Origin: Sphingobacterium chuzhouense
GTDB lineage: Bacteria > Bacteroidota > Bacteroidia > Sphingobacteriales > Sphingobacteriaceae
Reading direction: 5' to 3'
Assembly: GCF_014692525.1 (NCBI RefSeq)
Contig: NZ_JACNYL010000003.1
Coordinates: forward strand, 806,001-870,000
Length of the DNA: 64,000 bases
Under the pieces are notes generated by a model. It ran no database searches, was not told the origin of the DNA, and worked only from the letters and a program-made list of their open reading frames with translations. How positions within the stretch are numbered: the stretch's first letter is position 1; every line of letters begins with the position of its first letter. Positions 44,255-51,533 of the stretch are shown here, in pieces. Both the position numbers and the translations under genes were made by a program.

Positions 44255-45831
44255 GAGCCTTTGCCACTTTAATTAATACCTTGGACAGCACTAACAAAAC
44301 CAATTTAAAATTGGAAGCTATCGACCGTTTTCTCCACGAAGCCGACAATGATGATAAATTATGGTTTCTTGCCCTCTTTACCGGGAAACGCCCGAAACGC
44401 AATGTCAACACCGCATTGATGAAACAATGGGCGATCGAAGTTGCTGCAATTCCCGAATGGTTATTCCAAGAATCTTATGCTTCGGTAGGCGATTTGGGTG
44501 AAACTATTGCGTTGGTTTTACCACAATCGCCACATTACATCGATCGAACGTTAACGGAATGGATGAATAGGATTATCGCATTGAAAGACAGGACTGAAGC
44601 TGAAAAAAAAGAATTTGTCCTGCTGGCGTGGAATAATCTTCCTACCACCGAACGTTTTATTTTCAATAAATTATTAGGTGGCAGTTTCCGACTGGGTGTC
44701 TCTTCCAAAACGCTTATCAATGCTTTGGCGAAACATTATCAGATGGACGCCAGTGCAGTGGCACATAGCGTTATGGGCGACTGGAAAATGGGCGACGTGA
44801 CATTTGATGATCTCATAAAAGGCCATTATACCGATACACAACTTTCCAAACCCTACCCTTTTTGTCTGGCCTACCCGTTGGAAAAAGAATTGAATGAACT
44901 GGGCGACGTGCAAGATTGGCAAATAGAATATAAGTGGGATGGTATCCGCGGACAGTTTATCAAACGAAATGATGAGGTGTTCATATGGTCTCGTGGTGAG
45001 GAACTAGTTACTGATCAATTTCCGGAAATAAGAGATATTTTGCTACAGTGGCAGGGAAATTTTGTCATCGACGGCGAAATCCTAGTCGTGAAAGAACAGG
45101 AAGTGATGAATTTTTCGGCGTTACAGAAACGATTAAACCGGAAAACGATTAGCAAAAAGTTATTGGAGGAATTTCCTATCCAAGTGTACGCCTACGACCT
45201 CATCGAGTGGGAAGGCGAAGACTGGCGACACAAAAGTATGTTGGAAAGAAGGCAACAATTGGAATCGCTATTCCTTCTTAATCCGTCTCCTCACTTGCAG
45301 TTATCCACGGTTATCACTATTGATGACTGGGAAGTGTTACAAGCAATTCGGGAAAACGCCCGTTCCATCAATAGTGAAGGCATCATGTTAAAACACAAAG
45401 CATCTCTTTATCATACCGGACGGAAGAAAGGCGATTGGTGGAAATGGAAAATTGATCCATTAACGATTGACGCTGTCTTAATTTATGCCCAAAAGGGAAG
45501 CGGGCGACGAAGTGCCTATTATACGGATTATACCTTTGCCGTGAGGGATGGTGAGAATTTAGTCACTATTGCGAAAGCTTATTCTGGGCTGACAGACAAG
45601 GAAATAAAAGAGGTTAGTCGTTTTGTCAACAAAAACGCCATCGAAAAATTTGGCCCGGTACGAACAGTTAAACCCGAACTAGTATTTGAAATCGCTTTTG
45701 AGGGTATTGCTTTTAGCAATCGACATAAATCGGGCGTGGCTTTACGTTTTCCTCGAATAGCACGGTGGCGAACAGACAAAACGGTTGCAGATATCGATGA
45801 TATCGAAGAAATCAAAAAAATGATTCATTGA
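44251..45831 (+). CDS. ATP-dependent DNA ligase (damage-response cluster type)
   Basis: DNA ligase of 526 aa. An N-terminal DNA-binding domain (about 1-190; LINTLDSTNKTNLKLEAIDRF, NKLLGGSFRLGVSSK) precedes the nucleotidyltransferase domain with the lysine motif EYKWDGIRGQF, VIDGEILVV, YAYDLIEWEGEDWR and SEGIMLKHKASLYHTGRKKGDWWKWK (motif IV/V, in pieces SEGIMLKHK and GDWWKWK), and a C-terminal OB domain (PELVFEIAFEGI, RFPRIARWRTDK). It is separate from the replicative NAD-dependent LigA. Coupled to the exonuclease (4-bp overlap) and the helicase (1-bp gap). Confidence 0.95.
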   Translation: MRAFATLINTLDSTNKTNLKLEAIDRFLHEADNDDKLWFLALFTGKRPKRNVNTALMKQWAIEVAAIPEWLFQESYASVGDLGETIALVLPQSPHYIDRTLTEWMNRIIALKDRTEAEKKEFVLLAWNNLPTTERFIFNKLLGGSFRLGVSSKTLINALAKHYQMDASAVAHSVMGDWKMGDVTFDDLIKGHYTDTQLSKPYPFCLAYPLEKELNELGDVQDWQIEYKWDGIRGQFIKRNDEVFIWSRGEELVTDQFPEIRDILLQWQGNFVIDGEILVVKEQEVMNFSALQKRLNRKTISKKLLEEFPIQVYAYDLIEWEGEDWRHKSMLERRQQLESLFLLNPSPHLQLSTVITIDDWEVLQAIRENARSINSEGIMLKHKASLYHTGRKKGDWWKWKIDPLTIDAVLIYAQKGSGRRSAYYTDYTFAVRDGENLVTIAKAYSGLTDKEIKEVSRFVNKNAIEKFGPVRTVKPELVFEIAFEGIAFSNRHKSGVALRFPRIARWRTDKTVADIDDIEEIKKMIH

Positions 45832-45832
45832 T

Positions 45833-48295
45833 TTGAAAAATAACAGGCAACATACCGAAGGCTATACCATTATCACGGACTGGATGCAGCAAAAAGGCAA
45901 TACACCTTTTAGCTTTCAGGAAAAAGCATGGAAGAAATATAGTAATGGTTATAGTGGCATGGTGGTCGCTCCTACCGGATTTGGGAAAACCTTCTCCATT
46001 TTTCTTGCGGTATTGATCGATTTTATGAATAACCCTTCCCGTTATCAAAAAGGGTTAAAATTATTATGGATTACCCCTTTACGTTCGTTGGCAAAAGATT
46101 TAGCCCGAGCGATGCAGGAAGCCATTGATGAGATCGGCTTGGACTGGGTAGTAGAGGTTCGGAATGGTGATACGGACATCAAGATAAAGCAACGGCAAAG
46201 CCGGCAGATGCCCGATGTATTATTGGTGACACCCGAAAGCCTGCATTTGTTATTGGCACAAAAAGGCCGCCAACATTTCTTCAACACTTTGCAATGCATA
46301 GCCGTCGACGAGTGGCATGAATTACTCGGGACAAAGCGAGGTGTGATGGTAGAATTAGCGTTAGGGTTTTTAAAATATCAACACCAAAATCTTCGGATAT
46401 GGGGCATCACGGCTACTATTGGCAATCTCGACGAAGCCATGGAGGTGCTCATACCTACTGCGCAGAAAAAAGTAAAAATTGTTGCTCGTGAGAAAAAGAA
46501 GATTGCCATTATTCCTGTATTTCCGACAGAAGTGGAGGTATTGCCGTGGGCAGGACACTTGGGTGGCAAGTTAGCCGAGGAGGTTGTACCTATTATTTTG
46601 GAAAGTAAATCAACATTAGTTTTCACCAATACTCGAAGCCAAAGTGAGATGTGGTATCAACTGTTGTTGGAAGCACATCCCGATTTTGCCGGACAAATTG
46701 CGTTACATCACAGTTCTATTGACAGCCAAATCCGACAATGGATAGAGGAAGCCTTGAGTGAAGGAAGACTAAAAGCTGTTGTGGCCACTTCTTCTCTCGA
46801 TTTGGGCGTAGATTTTAAACCCGTGGATACCGTTGTACAAGTTGGCTCTAGTAAAGGCGTCGCGCGCTTTATGCAGCGTGCGGGGCGTAGCGGGCATTCT
46901 CCTCACGAACTATCCAAAATCTATTTTGTTCCCACACATTCGCTGGAATTGATTGAAGTGGCCGCCTTAAAAGAGGCTGTCAAAACACAAACCATCGAAA
47001 ACCGGGATCCGATGGTACTTACGTTTGACGTATTGGTTCAATTTCTGGTTACCATCGCTTTAGGAGGCGGCTTTAAAGCAAAGGACCTCTACCCGGTTAT
47101 CAAAAACACGTTCGCATTTCAGGAGATAACTGAGGAGGAATGGGACTGGTGTATCTTTTTCATCACGCAGGGGGGCGCTATCGGCAAGAATTATGAAGAG
47201 TTTCATAAAGTTACACCTAAGGAAGACGGTATGTTGGTGGTGGAGAAAAGACGCATTGCTATGCTACATCGCATGAATATGGGCGTTATCGTAAGCGACG
47301 CGATGATGCGGGTCAAATTTCTTTCTGGAGGCTACATCGGCATGGTAGAGGAATATTTTATTTCGAGACTGCATAGCGGTGATAAATTTGTTCTAGCTGG
47401 CCGCGTGCTCGAACTTATTCGCGTGAAAGAGATGACGGCATATGTTCGGAGCTCTTCAGGCCGAGCTTTTACACCAAGTTGGCTAGGTGGCCGCTTACCA
47501 TTGAGTTCTAATTTAAGCCAGTTCTTACGACAAAAATTGGCAAGTGCCAGACATCCCGATAGCCGTGAAAAAGAACTGCAATTCTTACATCCTTTGGTCG
47601 CACGACAAAATGAACATTCGCATATTCCTGCAGAAGACGAATTTTTGGTGGAGTCTATTCATACCAAAGAAGGGTACCATCTTTTTATGTACCCATTTGA
47701 AGGGAGGTTGGTACATGAAGTTATGGCGAGCTTGATCGCCTACCGCATTAGTCTGTTGATTCCGATAAGTTTTTCTATGGCAATGAACGATTACGGATTC
47801 GAATTATTTTCTGATTCAGAAATTGCAATAGATGAATCTCAACTAAAAAAAATTCTCAGTCGGGAACATTTGATGGAAGAAGTAATCAGCAGCATTAACG
47901 CTACAGAAATGGCGAAGCGGAAGTTTCGGGATATTGCCGTCATTTCGGGTATGGTGGTTCAAAACCTACACGGAAAGCAACAAAACAACAAGTCTTTACA
48001 AGCTTCTTCAGGCATTATTTTTCAAGTTTTGGAAGAACATGATCCACAGAATCTACTGCTGCGCCAAGCGTACGCGGAAGTATTCAATCAACAATTGGAA
48101 GAGCCGCGATTGGTAGCTGCATTTGAACGGATACATCATAGCAAAATCATTTATAAATTTGCAACTGGGTTTACACCATTGAGCTTTCCGATCAAAGTAG
48201 ATAGTTTACGGCAATCCTTATCAAGTGAAGATCTGACAAGCCGTATTCAACGACTGCAGCAGAGCAATTGGAAATCTCCCAGAAGAAAACGATGA
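45833..48295 (+). CDS. ligase-associated DEXH-box DNA helicase (Lhr-like)
   Basis: SF2 helicase of 820 aa. Motif I is APTGFGKTFSIF, motif II AVDEWHEL (a DEWH variant), motif III ITATIGN, motif V TSSLDLGVDFKPVD, and motif VI QRAGRSGHSPHE. A long Lhr-type C-terminal region follows. The start is a TTG at 45833; the next ATG (45884) would remove sequence (TIITDW) that belongs to the family N-terminus. Together with the exonuclease, ligase and phosphoesterase it forms the ligase-associated DNA damage response set. It overlaps the next gene by 4 bp (ATGA). Confidence 0.93.
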   Translation: MKNNRQHTEGYTIITDWMQQKGNTPFSFQEKAWKKYSNGYSGMVVAPTGFGKTFSIFLAVLIDFMNNPSRYQKGLKLLWITPLRSLAKDLARAMQEAIDEIGLDWVVEVRNGDTDIKIKQRQSRQMPDVLLVTPESLHLLLAQKGRQHFFNTLQCIAVDEWHELLGTKRGVMVELALGFLKYQHQNLRIWGITATIGNLDEAMEVLIPTAQKKVKIVAREKKKIAIIPVFPTEVEVLPWAGHLGGKLAEEVVPIILESKSTLVFTNTRSQSEMWYQLLLEAHPDFAGQIALHHSSIDSQIRQWIEEALSEGRLKAVVATSSLDLGVDFKPVDTVVQVGSSKGVARFMQRAGRSGHSPHELSKIYFVPTHSLELIEVAALKEAVKTQTIENRDPMVLTFDVLVQFLVTIALGGGFKAKDLYPVIKNTFAFQEITEEEWDWCIFFITQGGAIGKNYEEFHKVTPKEDGMLVVEKRRIAMLHRMNMGVIVSDAMMRVKFLSGGYIGMVEEYFISRLHSGDKFVLAGRVLELIRVKEMTAYVRSSSGRAFTPSWLGGRLPLSSNLSQFLRQKLASARHPDSREKELQFLHPLVARQNEHSHIPAEDEFLVESIHTKEGYHLFMYPFEGRLVHEVMASLIAYRISLLIPISFSMAMNDYGFELFSDSEIAIDESQLKKILSREHLMEEVISSINATEMAKRKFRDIAVISGMVVQNLHGKQQNNKSLQASSGIIFQVLEEHDPQNLLLRQAYAEVFNQQLEEPRLVAAFERIHHSKIIYKFATGFTPLSFPIKVDSLRQSLSSEDLTSRIQRLQQSNWKSPRRKR

Positions 48296-48942
48296 ATATT
48301 ATTACGCAAGACATATCCTTTTCCGATACATCATTGACATTGACAAACCAACGTGTGTTATTTTGGAAAGAACATAGCGCGCTTATTCTTTCTGATTTGC
48401 ACTTGGGTAAAGCGGCACATTTTAGAAAAAATGGTATTGCCCTTCCCACACAGGTAACGTTGCAGGATTTGCAACGTCTGGAACAATTGATACAATATTT
48501 CCCCGTTAAACAAGTCATTATCGTAGGTGATTTAATTCATGCCGGTGCTAACGCGGAGGTTAGTTTGTTACAGCAGTCTATTGTTAAGTTTCCTCATATC
48601 AAATTTGTTTTAATCAAAGGAAACCATGATCGTTTCGCAGACGAGAAATGGAACAAAATGGGTATTCGCGAAACCCATCAAGATTGGCATTTGGACAACA
48701 TTTATTTTACACACCAAGCTTCTCCCCTTCCCAACACTCACACCATCAGCGGACATGTACATCCGGGCATCAGCATGCGAATGCCTACAAAAAGGACAAT
48801 TACCTTTCCATGCTTTGTCGTCTCGACACAACAAATTATATTACCTGCTTTTAGTCTATTTACCGGTTTCGACACGAAATCAGCGCCAGACAACGCCATC
48901 CGTTATGCCTTTCATGAGCACGATATCTTTTGTGTTCAGTAG
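48292..48942 (+). CDS. pdeM: ligase-associated phosphoesterase PdeM
   Basis: Calcineurin-like metallophosphoesterase of 216 aa. Metal motifs in order: SDLHLGKAAHFRKNG, IIVGDLIHAGAN, KGNHDRF and SGHVHPGI. This is the usual fourth member of the ligase cluster and is expected to act as an endonuclease or phosphoesterase on DNA ends. The ATG at 48292 overlaps the helicase stop; a TTG at 48268 is rejected. Confidence 0.92.
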   Translation: MNIITQDISFSDTSLTLTNQRVLFWKEHSALILSDLHLGKAAHFRKNGIALPTQVTLQDLQRLEQLIQYFPVKQVIIVGDLIHAGANAEVSLLQQSIVKFPHIKFVLIKGNHDRFADEKWNKMGIRETHQDWHLDNIYFTHQASPLPNTHTISGHVHPGISMRMPTKRTITFPCFVVSTQQIILPAFSLFTGFDTKSAPDNAIRYAFHEHDIFCVQ

Positions 48943-49088
48943 CTTCGTCGTCCATTTTTTTAACATATGCAAAACAATATGAAATTAACGTGGTTATATT
49001 ACCAATGCAAAAAATAATTCACAAAAAAATGGACAAACAGTCGATTTTTTTTAAATAGCTAACATCAAAAAAGGAGAATCAAAAAAAC
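48943..49088. other. spacer with 12-bp inverted repeats
   Basis: GTCCATTTTTTT (48951-48962) and its exact complement (49024-49035) flank 61 bp of A/T-rich DNA between pdeM and the META gene. It may be a long-range RNA stem, a worn insertion scar or chance in T-rich DNA. No gene is seen. Confidence 0.35.
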
Positions 49089-49568
49089 ATGAAGAAACTA
49101 TTTTATTCTATTGCACTGGCCTGCGTAGTTGTAGGGTGCAATAACACAACCAACAGAAATTCCGAAGAAAACAAGGAAGACCATCAGGTGGAAAACCCAT
49201 CCGTTGAGTCAAGTTCCGTTAACGACTTATACGGCAAAAACTGGAGACTTACTGAATTAAACGGAAGTCCGATTACATTAGACACAACGTTTCAGCAGAA
49301 ACCCCACCTTATCTTCCATGAAGATAGTAAAGTTTCCGGCAATGCGGGTTGTAACGGTATGGGCGGACACGTTGAATTCAAAGAAAACAACGCTATCACC
49401 ATCTCTGATATCACAGCCACACAAATGGCTTGCCCAAATCTGGATATAGAAACACGGTTCATCGAAGTGTTACGGGACGCTCAATATTACAACGTCAACG
49501 GTGATGTACTGACGTTTAGCAAAGGTGACAATGAAGTTCTAGCTACATTGGTGAAAGCTGACGAATAA
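49089..49568 (+). CDS. META-domain lipoprotein
   Basis: Lipoprotein of 159 aa. Lipobox VVVGCNNT follows a short signal. Residues about 55-155 form a META domain (HslJ-like): YGKNWRLTELNG, PHLIFHEDSKVSGNAGCNGMGG, ITATQMACPNLDIETRFIEVL, LTFSKGDNEVLATL. The cysteine pair in GNAGCNGM and MACPN is typical. META proteins such as HslJ are linked to stress or antibiotic tolerance, but the mechanism is not known. It appears monocistronic and ends 16 bp before the promoter of the second small-RNA-like element. Confidence 0.88.
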   Translation: MKKLFYSIALACVVVGCNNTTNRNSEENKEDHQVENPSVESSSVNDLYGKNWRLTELNGSPITLDTTFQQKPHLIFHEDSKVSGNAGCNGMGGHVEFKENNAITISDITATQMACPNLDIETRFIEVLRDAQYYNVNGDVLTFSKGDNEVLATLVKADE

Positions 49569-49583
49569 TTTTTTTAAAAAAAA

Positions 49584-49616
49584 TTTGCACTTAGTGTTCA
49601 AAATACACTATATTTG
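49584..49616 (+). promoter_or_regulatory. promoter of small RNA copy 2
   Basis: TTTG (49584-49587), 21 bp, TATATTTG (49609-49616): an exact match to the Bacteroidota vegetative promoter. It has no ORF downstream, only the terminator hairpin 35 nt later. Confidence 0.7.
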
Positions 49617-49621
49617 CATCA

Positions 49622-49689
49622 TCATAATTTAGGTTTATAATTGGTTAGCTAAAGGTTTTCATTCTCCCCGTTTGAAAACCTTTTTTTTG
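49622..49689 (+). ncRNA. candidate small RNA, copy 2 (promoter and terminator visible)
   Basis: A transcript of about 65 nt is predicted between the promoter at 49584-49616 and a terminator with arms AAAGGTTTTC (49651-49660) and 49674-49683, a 13-nt loop with CTCCCCG and a run of T. The 5' tail (49623-49649) is nearly identical to copy 1 at 66-92. The A/G-rich arm differs from copy 1 while pairing is kept. The longest possible peptide is too short to suggest coding. It could act by base pairing through the C-rich loop. Confidence 0.65.
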
Positions 49690-49713
49690 TTCCTTGCCTC
49701 TTTACAGAAAGCT

Positions 49714-50679
49714 TTACTTGTTGTCGTCCCACTTTGAGCGCGTATTTTCTTTCCATTCTTTATATTTCCCTAGATACTTTTCGGATCTTCCTAGTTTCAA
49801 ACCCAGATTCTCATATCCAAGCATATATAAACAATCACCCTTCTCCTTAATAATATAGGGTAAAGCAACCACCCTACTCTCGTGTACCCGCATAAATCTA
49901 CTCTCAGGCAGCCATTCACAAAATTTGGATAGTGGAATGTTGACCTTAAAGTGTGAACCGTCTAACTGATATACAGTTGTAATCTCATTACACACTTCCA
50001 GATACACAATTTTAAATATATTTAGCATATATGTGATTGAACGCGCTTTAATAGGTAATATATGACTGTTATTATCAAATTCCTGTAAATCGCTTTTCCG
50101 AGCTAGCGATGACGAAACTAAATCTTTTTCTTTTAGTTCAGTAGGATTAGCTATTTGTGAACGCCTATCCGATAACATCGGTTCCATTTCCGATGGGCGT
50201 ACTGAATTTTTGCCGGTACGAAATGAGATCACCCTAAGCAAAAATAACATGTGTTCTACGAGAAATAGGATGACAGCATATTTAAAAAATGCTCCATAGA
50301 ACTGGCTAAAGTTCAACAAAAAAATAGTCCACGAAGCGTCCACCTCACGATTCCATATTTCCCTCGCCACGAAGTTATCACTACTATGCAGTACATAATA
50401 TCCAATTAAAGCGATGGCGCTATAATTTATACTGCATATCAAAACGGCTTTTAAATAACGTTTTTTATAAAAAAATAGTCGAAAGCAGCGCAAGCTTACT
50501 TCGATTATGAATATTGCAGTTATAAAAATCAGTATATTAACTTTGAAACGGTCATAAGTCCATTCCATACTATTGATTATTTGAATAACGACAAAATAAA
50601 AGATATAAAAACTAGCCCTTATTAACGGCCACCATAATAAATGTTTTTTGAAAAATTTTTTAAATAATAACGAGTGCAT
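49714..50679 (-). CDS. membrane-bound LytTR-domain transcriptional regulator
   Basis: A 321-aa protein with about four hydrophobic helices in the first 155 residues (ASFYIFYFVVIQIIN, ILIFITAIFIIEVSL, LICSINYSAIALIGYYVL, YAVILFLVEHMLFLL) and a C-terminal LytTR DNA-binding domain (about 215-310; IFKIVYLEVCNEITTVYQLDG, FMRVHESRVVALPYI). There is no receiver domain, so it should respond to a membrane signal directly. Convergent with the small RNA at 49622-49689. Target unknown. Confidence 0.88.
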   Translation of the reverse strand: MHSLLFKKFFKKHLLWWPLIRASFYIFYFVVIQIINSMEWTYDRFKVNILIFITAIFIIEVSLRCFRLFFYKKRYLKAVLICSINYSAIALIGYYVLHSSDNFVAREIWNREVDASWTIFLLNFSQFYGAFFKYAVILFLVEHMLFLLRVISFRTGKNSVRPSEMEPMLSDRRSQIANPTELKEKDLVSSSLARKSDLQEFDNNSHILPIKARSITYMLNIFKIVYLEVCNEITTVYQLDGSHFKVNIPLSKFCEWLPESRFMRVHESRVVALPYIIKEKGDCLYMLGYENLGLKLGRSEKYLGKYKEWKENTRSKWDDNK

Positions 50680-50770
50680 ACACGGTTAGTTTAATGACAA
50701 TTTATTTCGGTAGAAAACGAATATACATAATCTAGAAAGCTTTTACAAAAAATCAAGGTATCTTTAATAA

Positions 50771-50797
50771 AAAAAGGAATGTAGTTTGCTACATTCC
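50771..50797 (-). terminator. terminator of the DUF4142 gene
   Basis: A 9-bp stem (GGAATGTAG, 50776-50784; 50789-50797) with a 4-nt loop, followed on minus by T residues, 36 bp past the DUF4142 stop. Confidence 0.8.
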
Positions 50798-50832
50798 CTT
50801 TCATTATTTGAGATAAAGTTAAAAACAGTGTT

Positions 50833-51453
50833 TTAGTGATGAGCATGCGCATCTTCCTTGCCTCCCGCAAGAGCAAACAATTCGGCTACTTTTTCCACGT
50901 TTGCCAATGCAAATGTCCGTACTTCTTTATCCGTGCTACGGGTCATCCGTTGAAGCTGATCTTTCACAACAGCCGCTTCATGTTGTACATGATGGATGTA
51001 CGCGTCATCTGAATATGATGCAGCAGTCACATGATCTGTCTCGAAGTCTTCTACCTCAGTTGAATCAACACGATTCCCTGCCACGAATTCTCGCTCCACC
51101 GCGGTCTCTGCTTCTGCCGACACCTCGTATTTCGCGCCCCCTTTTATTGGAAAATCAACTTGTTTTGCGATAGCTAAGCTATCCAATCCTGGAATCAGTG
51201 AACTATATACTTCCTGAGCTTTCGCAGCGAGTTGCTTTGCTGGCGAAGAACTTGCTACGCCTGCTGCATAAGCGGCGTAATCATTTTCATATACTACTTT
51301 GGAACCTACAAGTTGGAAAAACTGGTAGGCGTCACCGTCAATCAACGTTGTATGTGTTAAGCTTAATTGTCTTTCTTGCGCAGTCTTCGGATTACAAGAC
51401 ACCAACAATGTGCTCGCACATATACCAACAACGAATAAAGTATTTAATTTCAT
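50833..51453 (-). CDS. DUF4142-family lipoprotein (ferritin-like four-helix fold)
   Basis: Lipoprotein of 206 aa, lipobox TLLVSCNPK. Residues about 45-190 are helical with the DUF4142 pattern: AYQFFQLVGSKVVYENDYAAYA, AAKAQEVYSSLIPGL, DDAYIHHVQHEAAVVKDQLQR and ALANVEKVAELF. The C-terminus is His-rich (KEDAHAHH). The metal-binding potential of the family is not established. A -7 box TATTTTTG (51481-51488 on minus) lies upstream; a terminator follows, so it is monocistronic. Confidence 0.8.
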   Translation of the reverse strand: MKLNTLFVVGICASTLLVSCNPKTAQERQLSLTHTTLIDGDAYQFFQLVGSKVVYENDYAAYAAGVASSSPAKQLAAKAQEVYSSLIPGLDSLAIAKQVDFPIKGGAKYEVSAEAETAVEREFVAGNRVDSTEVEDFETDHVTAASYSDDAYIHHVQHEAAVVKDQLQRMTRSTDKEVRTFALANVEKVAELFALAGGKEDAHAHH

Positions 51454-51533
51454 CTGATATTTTTTGTTTTATTTATCCTACAAAAATAAAAAAATAATCC
51501 ACTTTTTCCCGTTCAAAATAATTCACCTGCGCG

